From: Salimicrobium album
Lineage (GTDB): Bacteria; Bacillota; Bacilli; Bacillales; Halobacillaceae
Length of the DNA: 64,000 bases
Reading direction: 5' to 3'
Assembly (NCBI RefSeq): GCF_900107115.1
Contig: NZ_FNOS01000001.1
Coordinates: 434,001-498,000 of the forward strand
The translations under genes were made by a program, and so were the position numbers. Below, in pieces: positions 52,259-61,344 of this stretch (positions within the stretch are counted from its first letter, which is position 1; every line of letters begins with the position of its first letter). The notes under the pieces were generated by a model. It worked only from the letters and a program-made list of their open reading frames with translations, was not told the origin of the DNA and made no database searches.

Positions 52259-52287
52259 TTGAAATTTCCTTTATTTTGTCTTAAGAT
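52259..52287 (+). promoter_or_regulatory. Sigma-A promoter of the zinc-ribbon miniprotein gene
   Basis: TTGAAA and TAAGAT are separated by 17 bases, 45 bases before the start codon. Confidence 0.6.
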
Positions 52288-52331
52288 AAAACTCCTACTG
52301 TTGCCTCCCTCCTTTAGAGAGGAGGCATGTA

Positions 52332-52511
52332 ATGAAAAACTATGAAATAGGCAGCCGCGTCCATGATCATTGTCTGAACTGTTTCAGTAACGAACAGAAA
52401 GTCGTCGAAGTAGTTTCCAAAGAATTCACTGATAGAGTTGTGGAAACTCTCTGGCTTCAATGTATAAACTGCGGAAAGCTTCACAGTCGTCTGGTCCAGC
52501 ACGATTACTGA
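52332..52511 (+). CDS. Zinc-ribbon miniprotein, unknown function
   Basis: A 59-residue protein starting at ATG 52332 behind AGAGGAGG. It contains two CxxC knuckles: CLNC at residues 14-17 and CINC at residues 44-47, the latter followed by GKLH. This is the pattern of a single small zinc ribbon. The rest is a short helical or strand linker (EQKVVEVVSKEFTDRVVETL). I do not recognise a family. It has its own promoter and terminator and is divergent from the MntR-controlled ZIP gene. Confidence 0.72.
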   Translation: MKNYEIGSRVHDHCLNCFSNEQKVVEVVSKEFTDRVVETLWLQCINCGKLHSRLVQHDY

Positions 52512-52523
52512 CTAAGACAACAC

Positions 52524-52555
52524 AAACGCCGAGGTTGAATAACCTCGGCGTTTTC
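52524..52555 (+). terminator. Rho-independent terminator of the zinc-ribbon gene
   Basis: A 12-bp perfect stem (AACGCCGAGGTT with AACCTCGGCGTT) and TTTTCATTT follow the stop. It may also act on the converging yueI-like gene. Confidence 0.85.
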
Positions 52556-53003
52556 ATTTGACCGGTTTGAACAGTTTCTTCAATAATTCTCTCATTCCTT
52601 TTTTCTGCTTTGTTTTCTCTTTCTTTGCTGATGTACCAGTGTCCACTTTTATCTCTTCTTTTTCCAAAGGATAATCCACGGTTAAAACAGCTCCGATTTC
52701 CGTTTCTTTCTGCTGATCCGATACGGATTTTGTATGCACACCGTACTTACGGGCGAGCCGGGAATAAGGTTTTCGAAACCTGTAACTTATTTTCCCGTTC
52801 AAAAGTAGCGTTGCCCTGTCATAACTCCTCATTTCTTTTTCAATTTCCGCTATTCCTTTTTTCTGCATCACCTGACTTTTCGTCAACACAAGAACGATTC
52901 GTTCACGAAGAGTACCGAGGTATCTCCTGCGTTCCCCTGGTTTTATTTCCGGACTCCCGTATATACCTTCCTGCACGTAGTCTTCCACTTCTTTTTTACT
53001 CAT
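52554..53003 (-). CDS. yueI: YueI family protein (DUF1694)
   Basis: A 149-residue soluble protein of unknown function. YueI features are PEIKPGERRRYLGTLRERIVLVLTKSQV near residue 20, and ARKYGVHTKSVSDQQKETEIGAVLTVDYPLE. A basic Lys-rich tail ends the chain. ATG 53003 lies six bases after AGGTG; a GTG at 53012 overlaps that site. Confidence 0.83.
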   Translation of the reverse strand: MSKKEVEDYVQEGIYGSPEIKPGERRRYLGTLRERIVLVLTKSQVMQKKGIAEIEKEMRSYDRATLLLNGKISYRFRKPYSRLARKYGVHTKSVSDQQKETEIGAVLTVDYPLEKEEIKVDTGTSAKKEKTKQKKGMRELLKKLFKPVK

Positions 53004-53143
53004 TGTCTTCACCTCAAACTTTATTTATTGGGACATCCTCTGTATAAGTGAATAATAAGTCGTTGTACACGCTCTTTGCAAAAAGTTGTTCCTGCAGCTG
53101 CCCTGCAGTTAGTTTACCAGTCCGGATATCCGGGAAAACAACC

Positions 53144-53635
53144 ATGACTGATTTACATAAAAAGGAGTCGATTACCATTTCTTCTCATCACCTTTTACGA
53201 CGAAACCTGTGGTCAGGAATTCTTTTCGGTATAGGAATTGCCGCCTTTTTGGATGAAACGGTCTTCCACCAGCTTTTACGCTGGCATCACTTTTACGACA
53301 AGTCGACAACCGACATCGGAATCGTTTCAGACGGTTTCTTCCATGCCTTCAGCTGGTTCGCTACTATCGGCGGTCTGTTTCTCCTTGCAGATCTGAGGCG
53401 ACGTGACATTTTCTTCCGTGCCGAATGGACGGGAAGTGTTTTTATCGGGGCAGGGAGTTTCCAATTATATGACGGACTCGTCCAGCATAAACTTATGGGT
53501 ATTCACCAGATAAGGTATGTCGAAAATCTGCTTCCCTATGATCTGGTATGGAACGCTTCCGCAGTTATAATGATTGCAGGAGGCATAGCCCTTCTGCCGT
53601 GCAGATCAACGGGAGGGGCCTCGCGTTATGAATGA
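53144..53635 (+). CDS. DUF2243 membrane protein
   Basis: A protein of about 163 residues and four helices, with the DUF2243 hallmark FLDETVFHQLLRWHHFYD near residue 38 and the second histidine region FQLYDGLVQHKLMGIHQIRY. The His-rich helices suggest metal or haem contact. The ATG at 53144 is the family-like start, although its ribosome binding site is weak; a frame from 53048 adds a cysteine-rich stretch unlike the family. It overlaps the CtaG-like gene by eight bases, a pairing also seen in other bacteria. Confidence 0.78.
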   Translation: MTDLHKKESITISSHHLLRRNLWSGILFGIGIAAFLDETVFHQLLRWHHFYDKSTTDIGIVSDGFFHAFSWFATIGGLFLLADLRRRDIFFRAEWTGSVFIGAGSFQLYDGLVQHKLMGIHQIRYVENLLPYDLVWNASAVIMIAGGIALLPCRSTGGASRYE

Positions 53636-54413
53636 CCAGTCCGGTGGTGATCTTGTTCAAATAGTGATATGGTCGCTTCTTCTTATAATTGTAACGTCGT
53701 TCTATATCGGTGCCGGCGTTTTCTCCAGTCGCTCGCCCCGTCTTCGGAACTGGCCGCAACACCGCTACCTGCTCTTCATTACAGGGGTGCTGAGTGCGGG
53801 AGCGGCAATATTCGGACCACTGGCCGAACTGGCTCACATGGATTTCCGCTACCACATGATCAGCCATTTGCTGCTTGGAATGCTGGCACCGCTGCTTCTT
53901 GTCCTTGCCGCACCCGTCACATTGATATTAAGAACCGTCCCTCCGGCTAAGGCACGACAATTGACTTCCCTTTTGCGAAGCCGTTATGTGAGCTTTATCA
54001 GCCACCCGTTAACAGCCTCCCTGCTTAATATAGGAGGGCTCTGGATTCTGTACACGACGGGGCTTTACCCTCTGATGCATGAGTCCCTTTGGCTTCGCAT
54101 ACTCGTGCATGTGCACGTTTTTTTCGCCGGCTACCTTTTCACTTTGGCCATGATTTATATAGAGCCTGTTGCACATCGCTACGGCTATCTGTACCGTACT
54201 ATCGTATTCGTATTTGCACTGGCAGCTCATGGAATCTTATCGAAGTATTTGTACGCTTCCCCGCCGGAAGGAGTTACGAAGACGAAGGCAGAGACCGGCT
54301 CCATGATTATGTACTATGGAGGGGATATCATTGATGCCATCATCATTTTCATTCTTTGTCTCCACTGGTACAAGTCGGCCTCCCCACGAAAGATATCAGC
54401 TGCTGGAACATAG
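53628..54413 (+). CDS. Cytochrome c oxidase assembly factor CtaG/Caa3-type
   Basis: A 261-residue protein with seven helices of the Caa3_CtaG family. Conserved features are the histidine-bearing helix MDFRYHMISHLLLGMLAPLLLVLAAP near residue 70, and the later HVHVFFAGYLF and AAHGILSKYLYA. Bacillus CtaG is needed for caa3 oxidase assembly, probably through copper delivery. No cta genes are adjacent, so this may be a paralogue with a different job alongside its DUF2243 partner. Confidence 0.83.
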   Translation: MNDQSGGDLVQIVIWSLLLIIVTSFYIGAGVFSSRSPRLRNWPQHRYLLFITGVLSAGAAIFGPLAELAHMDFRYHMISHLLLGMLAPLLLVLAAPVTLILRTVPPAKARQLTSLLRSRYVSFISHPLTASLLNIGGLWILYTTGLYPLMHESLWLRILVHVHVFFAGYLFTLAMIYIEPVAHRYGYLYRTIVFVFALAAHGILSKYLYASPPEGVTKTKAETGSMIMYYGGDIIDAIIIFILCLHWYKSASPRKISAAGT

Positions 54414-54589
54414 TCTCTGTGGAAGTCGCCGAATTTAAATCTTTTGCACTATTGTACTTTTCTGCAGCGAATCGGCAAATAATTGACTCTCCCTATTTTC
54501 TAATGTCTGATTATACGAAATAATGAAATCGGTTTCAAATAATTACCTCTCCTTAAAAAAGTAAAGAAAAAGAAACGGAGTGAGAAAAA

Positions 54590-55861
54590 ATGGAGCTCCA
54601 CTTAGAAATGAAACAGACCAACCAGCTGAAAATGACACCTCAATTGCAGCAGTCCCTGCACCTGTTGCAAATGTCCTCCCAGGATCTTAGGGAATATATT
54701 GAACAGGAAGCCATGGAGAATCCGTGGATTGATCTGCGGGAGCCTTCCTATGCCGCTTCCCCTCCCGGTGACTGGAATAATTCCCCTTTATACAAATACG
54801 AACCGGAGCCTTGTCTTCACGATTATTTACTGCAACAGCTCCCTTTTCTCCCCTGTAACGAGAAGGAAAAAAAGCTGATAAGACACTTCATTTTTCATCT
54901 GGATGACAATGGCTATCTACAGGAATCTTCAGATGACCTTGCTGTGGAATACAAAATTACTGGAAAGTCCGTCGAAAATTGCCTCACTCTGCTGCAAACG
55001 CTGGAACCCGCCGGTATCGGAGCTCGTACATTGCAGGAATGTCTATCACTGCAGGCGCGTCGCTTTTTTCCGGAAGACAGGGAACTTTCCATTCTCATTT
55101 CCCGGTACCTCCCTTATGCTGCCGAAGAGCCCGCACGTCTCAAAACTCTATTGAACCTCGATTGGAGGCAGCTGGACCTGTGTCTCGACCGGCTGAAATC
55201 CCTTCATCCTAAACCCGGGCTTGCGATCGGGTCTGCGCGGTCAGACGTTCTCATTCCCGACATCTATACCACGAAAGAGGACGACTACCATATTTCTTTG
55301 AACCGGCAGATCGTGCCGGAACTGAATATGAATGAGGAATACAAACAAATGATGAAGGCTCATAAAGAAGCCGTTTCTTTTCTTAAAGAGAAATACAGAA
55401 CCTTTCAGTGGCTCAAAAAGAGTGTGGAACAGAGACAATGGACAATACTGGCAATCGCTGAAGAAGTTTTCCGGTGTCAGCCAACGATGGTTTCCGAAGG
55501 CACCAGGTCCCTGTCCCCGCTCACGAGGAAAGAAGTTGCCAGCCGGCTCGGCATTCATGAATCTACGGTGAGCAGAGCTGTTCGCAACAAAGTGATACAA
55601 ACGCCCTCAGGAACTTTTTATCTGGAGGAGTTTTTTCCTTCCCGGACGAAATTGGGCTCGTCCTCAGCCGCAATTAAAAGCAGCCTTCAGCAATTCATAG
55701 TAAAAGAAGACCCTCTCCGCCCTCTTTCAGATCAGAAACTGGTACATCTGCTGGTAAGGGACGGATATCACGTTTCCAGGCGGACGGTAGCGAAATATCG
55801 TGAACTGTTGAATATCCCCCCTTCTGTCAAAAGGAAAAAAATTTCACTAACCTGTCAGTAA
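54590..55861 (+). CDS. rpoN: RNA polymerase sigma-54 factor
   Basis: A 423-residue sigma factor. Region I is Gln/Leu-rich and binds activators (MKQTNQLKMTPQLQQSLHLLQM). The core-binding region follows. The central HTH is LTRKEVASRLGIHESTVSRAVRNK near residue 310, and the RpoN box (SRRTVAKYRELL) recognises the -24 promoter element near the C-terminus. It corresponds to SigL of B. subtilis. A GGAGTGAG site precedes the ATG. It is monocistronic with a terminator. No matching -24/-12 promoter was seen in this window. Confidence 0.93.
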   Translation: MELHLEMKQTNQLKMTPQLQQSLHLLQMSSQDLREYIEQEAMENPWIDLREPSYAASPPGDWNNSPLYKYEPEPCLHDYLLQQLPFLPCNEKEKKLIRHFIFHLDDNGYLQESSDDLAVEYKITGKSVENCLTLLQTLEPAGIGARTLQECLSLQARRFFPEDRELSILISRYLPYAAEEPARLKTLLNLDWRQLDLCLDRLKSLHPKPGLAIGSARSDVLIPDIYTTKEDDYHISLNRQIVPELNMNEEYKQMMKAHKEAVSFLKEKYRTFQWLKKSVEQRQWTILAIAEEVFRCQPTMVSEGTRSLSPLTRKEVASRLGIHESTVSRAVRNKVIQTPSGTFYLEEFFPSRTKLGSSSAAIKSSLQQFIVKEDPLRPLSDQKLVHLLVRDGYHVSRRTVAKYRELLNIPPSVKRKKISLTCQ

Positions 55862-55912
55862 TAGGAATTAAGAAATATCTCACCATTATTTTCTGTATAA
55901 AAATAGTTTACG

Positions 55913-55946
55913 CACCGGATCCTTGGCGGGTCCGGTGTCTTTTTCA
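55913..55946 (+). terminator. Rho-independent terminator of rpoN
   Basis: CACCGGATCC pairs with GGGTCCGGTG and is followed by TCTTTTTC. Confidence 0.85.
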
Positions 55947-55987
55947 TATTGTAACCTGCCTGAATTAGTGATACTATATTTTATATT

Positions 55988-56031
55988 AGTATGACACAAC
56001 CATAAATTATCGTTCATTAGTGTGTCATAAT
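55988..56031. promoter_or_regulatory. Pair of inverted CcpN-like boxes upstream of ppdK
   Basis: The minus-strand site tgtgtcatact (55998-55988) fully matches the CcpN consensus TRTGHYATAYW. The plus-strand site tgtgtcataat (56021-56031) matches it except at one position. Both lie 70-115 bases before ppdK. CcpN represses gluconeogenic genes during growth on sugars in Bacillus. Confidence 0.6.
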
Positions 56032-56100
56032 CATCATGACAAACCTTTATCATGCAAAGTTTATGAGTAATTCCATAATTACCAGGAGGTATCGTTGACG

Positions 56101-58773
56101 ATGGAACAGAAATTCGTATTTATGTTCGACCATGAGAAGGCAGTCGGAAAAGAGATGTTGGGGGGAAAAGGCGCGAATCTTGCTGAAATGACCCGTCTCG
56201 GCTTACCCGTCCCCTACGGTTTCACCGTTACCACGGAAGCCTGTAACGCTTACTACGAAGCAGGTGAACAGCTTTCGGAGGCGGCAACAATACAGATCAA
56301 AAAATCTCTGGAAAAACTGGAAGAAAGGACCGGGAAAACTCTGGGCGACACGAACAGTCCTCTGCTCGTCTCTGTACGTTCCGGAGCCGTTCATTCTATG
56401 CCCGGGATGATGGATACCGTCCTGAACCTCGGGATGAATGACGACACAGTGAAAGCAATTGCAGATCTTACCCATAACCCAAGATTCGCCTATGACTCCT
56501 ATCGGCGGTTTATCCAGATGTTCGGGGATGTCGTGCTCGGGCTGGATAATTCTTTGTATGAAAATTTTCTGGAAAACTACCGTACTTCCAGCGGCTACAC
56601 CTCTGATGTACAGATGACAGCCGGGGACTGGAAAGAGATTATCGAAGCGTACAAAAAAATCACCACGGAAGCTGCCGGCCGCACCTTTCCCCAGGATCCT
56701 TACGAACAACTTTTTTTAAGTATCAGTGCCGTGTTCGATTCCTGGAATAATAAGCGTGCGCTTCTGTATCGTCGCCTGCATGATATCCCGGGCCACCTGG
56801 GAACAGCAGTGAACGTGCAAAGCATGGTGTTTGGAAACATGGGAAATGATTCCGGTACCGGCGTAGCTTTCACCCGCAACCCGTCTACCGGGAAGTCTGA
56901 ATTATACGGAGAGTATCTGATCAACGCCCAGGGAGAGGACGTAGTAGCAGGAATTCGCACCCCGCAGCCGATAAATGAACTTAAGAGAGAAATGCCTGAT
57001 TTGTACAGTGAACTGATGAAAATGTGTAATCTCCTTGAAAATCATTACAAAAATATGCAGGACATCGAATTCACCGTAGAAAACGGAGCACTCTTCTTCC
57101 TGCAGACGAGAAATGGAAAAAGAACGGCCCAGTCGGCTGTTCGGATAGCAGTAGAAATGGTTAATGAAAGAATAGTGAGTGAAGAAGAAGCGCTTCTACT
57201 CGTGGACCCTGATCAGCTCAGTCAGCTGCTGCACAAACACATTGATCCCGAACATACGTCACAGAAGCTGGTCACCGGACTGCCTGCTTCCCCCGGCGCC
57301 GCTACGGGAGAAGTCGTTTTCGATGCGGACAGAGCCGAACTTCTGAGTAACGAAGGGAGAAACGTCATCCTTGTAAGACCGGAAACTACTCCGGAAGATA
57401 TTCATGGTATCGTAGCTGCCAAAGCTACCGTGACCAGCCGCGGTGGGATGACCAGTCATGCCGCTGTTGTGGCCCGCGGCATGGGTAAAGCCTGCATATG
57501 TGGCTGCGGGTCGATAAATATCGATCTTGAATCCGGCCGATTCACCGTTGCAGATACTATCGTTGAGGAAGGAGATGTTATTACGGTAGACGGAGCTTCC
57601 GGAGATATTTATCTCGGGGAGATCGCAACCATCGAGCCGGAGATGTCTGACGTATTCCGGCAGCTTCTCGGCTGGGCAGATAACACTTCTACTCTCGGCG
57701 TGCGGACGAATGCCGACACGCCCGAGGACGTACGAAAAGCCGTGGAACTCGGAGCGGAAGGAGTCGGTCTCTGTCGTACAGAACATATGTTCATGAATTC
57801 TGAACGGCTCCCTGCCGTACAGAAAATGATTCTTGCGGAGAGTGAAGAAGAACGGAACAAAGCTCTTAATAGACTGCTCCCTATGCAGCAGCAGGATTTT
57901 GAACGTATTTTCGAAACGCTTCGCGGACGCCCGGTCACCATACGTCTGCTTGACCCGCCGCTCCATGAGTTCCTTCCTAATGTCGAGGAACTGCTTGTCG
58001 ATATCACGCGACTGGAACTTACAGAACCGGAAAGCGTAGAACTTGGAAGAAAACAAAAGCTTCTCCGCTCCGTACGTCTGCTGGAGGAATCCAACCCGAT
58101 GCTTGGGTTACGGGGGTGCCGCCTCGGTATGGTGCATCCCGAAATATATGAAATGCAGATCACTGCCTTATTCCAGGCTATGACAGGTGTGCTGAATAAA
58201 GGTATCGATGTAAATCCGGAAATCATGATTCCTCTTGTCAGTCACGTGGCAGAGCTCCGGGAAATGAGCGGACTTGTGCATAAAGTGGCTAAGGAAATCG
58301 GCGGGAGGAACGGAATTTCCCTCAATTATCTCACCGGTACGATGATTGAGACACCAAGAGCTGCATTAACTGCTGATGAAATCTCGTCAGAAGCCGATTT
58401 CTTCTCATTTGGAACGAACGATTTAACGCAGACGACGTTCGGCTTCAGCAGGGATGACGCAGAAGGGAAGTTTCTGCAATACTATATTGAAAACGGCACC
58501 CTCCCCGACAACCCGTTCATGAAGCTCGACCAGGAAGGGGTAGGTAAACTGGTGGAGTCAGGAGTGTCACTCGGTAAACAGACGAATCCTCAGTTAAAAA
58601 CAGGAATATGCGGAGAACATGGTGGTGACAAAGATGCGATCCGGTTCTGTTTCGACAAAGGTCTCGATTATGTAAGCTGTTCCCCGTTCCGCGTCCCGGC
58701 CGCACGCCTTGCCGCTGCCCAGGCTGCTCTTTACAGCAGACAGGAACGCAAATCGGTACTGCAGCCCGGTTGA
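56101..58773 (+). CDS. ppdK: Pyruvate, phosphate dikinase
   Basis: An 890-residue enzyme that interconverts pyruvate, ATP and Pi with PEP, AMP and PPi. N-terminal ATP-grasp domain begins GKEMLGGKGANLAEMT; the swivelling phosphohistidine domain has TSRGGMTSHAAVVARGMGKACICGCG (catalytic His in GGMTSHA) near residue 455; the C-terminal PEP domain has the catalytic cysteine in KTGICGEHGGD near residue 835. Length is typical. TTG 56095 and ATG 56101 are both possible after AGGAGG; ATG is preferred. No regulatory DUF299 kinase gene adjoins. Confidence 0.94.
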   Translation: MEQKFVFMFDHEKAVGKEMLGGKGANLAEMTRLGLPVPYGFTVTTEACNAYYEAGEQLSEAATIQIKKSLEKLEERTGKTLGDTNSPLLVSVRSGAVHSMPGMMDTVLNLGMNDDTVKAIADLTHNPRFAYDSYRRFIQMFGDVVLGLDNSLYENFLENYRTSSGYTSDVQMTAGDWKEIIEAYKKITTEAAGRTFPQDPYEQLFLSISAVFDSWNNKRALLYRRLHDIPGHLGTAVNVQSMVFGNMGNDSGTGVAFTRNPSTGKSELYGEYLINAQGEDVVAGIRTPQPINELKREMPDLYSELMKMCNLLENHYKNMQDIEFTVENGALFFLQTRNGKRTAQSAVRIAVEMVNERIVSEEEALLLVDPDQLSQLLHKHIDPEHTSQKLVTGLPASPGAATGEVVFDADRAELLSNEGRNVILVRPETTPEDIHGIVAAKATVTSRGGMTSHAAVVARGMGKACICGCGSINIDLESGRFTVADTIVEEGDVITVDGASGDIYLGEIATIEPEMSDVFRQLLGWADNTSTLGVRTNADTPEDVRKAVELGAEGVGLCRTEHMFMNSERLPAVQKMILAESEEERNKALNRLLPMQQQDFERIFETLRGRPVTIRLLDPPLHEFLPNVEELLVDITRLELTEPESVELGRKQKLLRSVRLLEESNPMLGLRGCRLGMVHPEIYEMQITALFQAMTGVLNKGIDVNPEIMIPLVSHVAELREMSGLVHKVAKEIGGRNGISLNYLTGTMIETPRAALTADEISSEADFFSFGTNDLTQTTFGFSRDDAEGKFLQYYIENGTLPDNPFMKLDQEGVGKLVESGVSLGKQTNPQLKTGICGEHGGDKDAIRFCFDKGLDYVSCSPFRVPAARLAAAQAALYSRQERKSVLQPG

Positions 58774-58813
58774 AGAGAATAAACAAAAGAAACTTGTGAA
58801 TAGTATGACTACT

Positions 58814-58845
58814 GCCGGCAGAATATAAATTCTGCCGGTTTTTTA
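58814..58845 (+). terminator. Rho-independent terminator of ppdK
   Basis: CCGGCAGAAT pairs with ATTCTGCCGG and is followed by TTTTTT. Confidence 0.9.
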
Positions 58846-58938
58846 GCTCGCAGACATATTTTCTCAGTTCGCGGGCGACACAAGTTCCGTTGTGATACGG
58901 TAAGGTCAACGTCATTTTGTACAGAAGGAGGGAAGAAA

Positions 58939-59673
58939 ATGCCGGTTTCTCTTATTATTCTGATCCTTACAGCACTATTTCTGGGCGCTCTTATGCGCGC
59001 CACATTCGGATTCGGCGATGCTATGGTTAGCATGCCTCTTCTGGCTCTGCTGCCCATAGATCTATCTTTGAGTATCTCACTTGCAGGTTTATCAGGACTT
59101 ACTGCAGCAGCCATGTCGTTATCCGGGAATTTTCAGAATGTCGATAAACCTGTACTTTTCCGTCTCGGAATTATGACGCTTTCCGGCATTCCTGCGGGGA
59201 TTTTCCTTATCCTTTTACTTCCTGCCCAATCGGTTAAGCTCGCTCTTGGTATTTTGCTCGTTGTATATATACTTTCCCTTAAAGTACTGCCGACCTCCGC
59301 TTCCCGGTTCGAGCATCCTTCCTGGGCTCTCCCTTTCGGCTTTTTATCAGGAATGCTTGGAAGTGCCTACAACTTCAACGGCCTCCCGGTAGCTGTATAT
59401 GCCACACTGAGGAAAATGGATCCACTGCAGTTCAGAAGTACTCTTCAGGCTCAGTTCCTGTTTTCAGGTTTCTTCATTGTAATCGGTCAGGCTCTCGGCG
59501 GGTTGTGGTCCCGCCCATTGTTTATGCTTTTCCTGCTGAGTCTTCCTGTACAGGCAGTTGCTGTGTTCACAGGAAACAGACTGTTTGAGCGGATACCGGC
59601 TCATCGTTTCAGTTTTATTGTCTATACCCTCATTTTCATCCTCGGCGTATTACTGATTCTTGAAGCAGGATGA
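58939..59673 (+). CDS. TauE/SafE family exporter
   Basis: A 244-residue membrane protein with seven to eight helices. It opens with the repeat motif GALMRATFGFGDAMVSMPLLAL, and its second repeat contains SGMLGSAYNFNGLPVAVYATLRK. The family exports sulfite, sulfonates or other small organic anions. It lies 72 bases upstream of cytosine deaminase and may be co-transcribed with it, so a nitrogen or pyrimidine link is also conceivable. AGGAGGG precedes ATG 58939. Confidence 0.8.
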   Translation: MPVSLIILILTALFLGALMRATFGFGDAMVSMPLLALLPIDLSLSISLAGLSGLTAAAMSLSGNFQNVDKPVLFRLGIMTLSGIPAGIFLILLLPAQSVKLALGILLVVYILSLKVLPTSASRFEHPSWALPFGFLSGMLGSAYNFNGLPVAVYATLRKMDPLQFRSTLQAQFLFSGFFIVIGQALGGLWSRPLFMLFLLSLPVQAVAVFTGNRLFERIPAHRFSFIVYTLIFILGVLLILEAG

Positions 59674-59745
59674 GAGTTCCGCTTACTCTTTCTCTTAGTA
59701 TTTGATACCATATACTAGTAACTACAAAAGATAAGGAGGAGAAAG

Positions 59746-60999
59746 ATGCTATTAAAAAATGCCAGACTTTATAAAGATGAAGACTTGAAAGACCTCTCTC
59801 TCCGGGACGGTATAATCCGCACCATCGCACCTGCCGGAAACGTGACCGGCACGAGGGAAGAACAGATAATAGACCTGGAAGGTAAACTTGTACTTCCGCC
59901 TTATGTCGAGCCTCACATACATCTCGATTATGTACTGACAGCCGGAACGCCGCGCTGGAACAAATCAGGTTCCGTGTTCGAAGGAATCGAAATATGGAGC
60001 GAACGCCGCAGTCTGATGAAAGAAACGAAAGAAGATATTAAGATACGTGCCAAAAAGGCGATCGAAATGCAATTACGGCAAGGTATTCAGCACGTGCGCA
60101 CGCACGCGGACGTAAGTGATCCTGAGCTGACAGGTCTGAAAGCACTCCTGGAACTTAAAGAAGAAGTTAAGAAGTGGATGGATGTGCAAATCGTCGCTCT
60201 GCCTCAGGAAGGCATGTATACGAAAGAAAACGGAGAAGATCTTTTACGTAAAGCACTCGATATGGGCGCAGATGTTGTCGGAGGCATCCCTCATTACGAG
60301 CTGACCCGTGAAGATGGTATCCGATCACTCGAAACTTCCATGGCTCTTGCGAAAGAATACGGGAAACTCGTTGATATCCATTGTGATGAAATCGATGATG
60401 AACAGGCCCGTTACCTGGAAACGCTCGCTGCCCTGACTATCAGGAATGACATGCAGGGAAAAGTTACGGCCAGTCATACGGCTGCAATGGCTTCCTACAA
60501 TGATGCCTATACTTATAAACTGTTTCAGACACTTAAGAAAGCAGACGTTCAATTCATTGCCCTTCCTAAAGCGAACCTCCACCTCCAGGGACGTTTCGAC
60601 AGTCATCCGGTGCGCAGAGGAGTCACAAGGGTGAAAGAAATGTGGAAAGAAGGAATCAACGTATGTTTCGGGCTGGATTCAATCATGGACCCATGGTATC
60701 CGCTTGGGAACGGAGATCTCATGTCTGTCGTTGATACCGGTCTTCATGCCTGCCACATGACCGATTATGATCATATTACGAAGGCCCTTGACCTCGTGAC
60801 CGTGAACGGAGCGCGGACTCTCTCCCTAAGTGATTACGGCCTGAGGGAAGGCAGCGACGCGAATCTGATCGTTCTCGACTCCGTCTCTGATTACGAAGCG
60901 GTCCGTACACAGGCAGGAGTCTTATATTCCATAAGGAACGGAGAAGTCATCGTAGAGACGAAACCTGCCGTCACAACCATGAATGTTTCTCTTCATTAA
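59746..60999 (+). CDS. codA: Cytosine deaminase (amidohydrolase)
   Basis: A 417-residue metal-dependent amidohydrolase converting cytosine to uracil and ammonia. Metal ligands are in EPHIHLDYVLTAGTPRW (His57, His59), VDIHCDEIDDEQ near residue 203 and ASHTAAMASYN near residue 241; the catalytic Asp is in FGLDSIMDPWYPLGNGD near residue 308. The WYPLGNGD and SGSVFEGI segments are CodA-like. No codB permease is next to it. AAGGAGGAG precedes ATG 59746. Confidence 0.88.
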   Translation: MLLKNARLYKDEDLKDLSLRDGIIRTIAPAGNVTGTREEQIIDLEGKLVLPPYVEPHIHLDYVLTAGTPRWNKSGSVFEGIEIWSERRSLMKETKEDIKIRAKKAIEMQLRQGIQHVRTHADVSDPELTGLKALLELKEEVKKWMDVQIVALPQEGMYTKENGEDLLRKALDMGADVVGGIPHYELTREDGIRSLETSMALAKEYGKLVDIHCDEIDDEQARYLETLAALTIRNDMQGKVTASHTAAMASYNDAYTYKLFQTLKKADVQFIALPKANLHLQGRFDSHPVRRGVTRVKEMWKEGINVCFGLDSIMDPWYPLGNGDLMSVVDTGLHACHMTDYDHITKALDLVTVNGARTLSLSDYGLREGSDANLIVLDSVSDYEAVRTQAGVLYSIRNGEVIVETKPAVTTMNVSLH

Positions 61000-61344
61000 A
61001 AACAAGATAATATCCGATAAAAGAATCGGAAAATAATAAAATACTTTCATTTTACAAAACCTGGCTGTCATTCAGCCGGATTTCTTTCATATTGTAATAA
61101 AACTAACAGTGGTCTGAGCGGTTGCGGCACAAGGCCGGAGAGATGATATAAGCATTAACGCCCACGACTTTCCATTCACGTAAAATTACAACTTCGTCAC
61201 TTCCTGTTAAACAATCATAATAGAACCGTAACCTTCTCATAACCTATAAAGATATGCAGGCTGATACAATGTTAATTGGCTTGAAGAAGTTGTACATACG
61301 CTACATCTTGCTTCATCTAAAACATTCATATGGAGGAATTAGAC
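61000..61344. other. 345-base intergenic region ahead of the NlpC/P60-like gene
   Basis: It contains a weak hairpin (CTGGCTG with CAGCCGG, about 61061-61078, then ATTTCTTTC) that may terminate codA. The rest is AT-rich leader. Possible WalR-type half-sites (TGTTAA at about 61207 and at 61270) are seen, but no full WalR box. The c-di-AMP riboswitch motif GGGGAACC is absent. Confidence 0.4.

Noticed and set aside
57259-58226. Long antisense frames (up to 265 codons) inside ppdK
   Set aside because: They are shadows of a highly conserved gene, have no ribosome binding site and their translations resemble no protein.
61000-61344. c-di-AMP (ydaO-type) riboswitch ahead of the NlpC/P60-like gene
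   Set aside because: Such riboswitches often precede wall hydrolases, but the conserved GGGGAACC block and pseudo-symmetric helices are absent.
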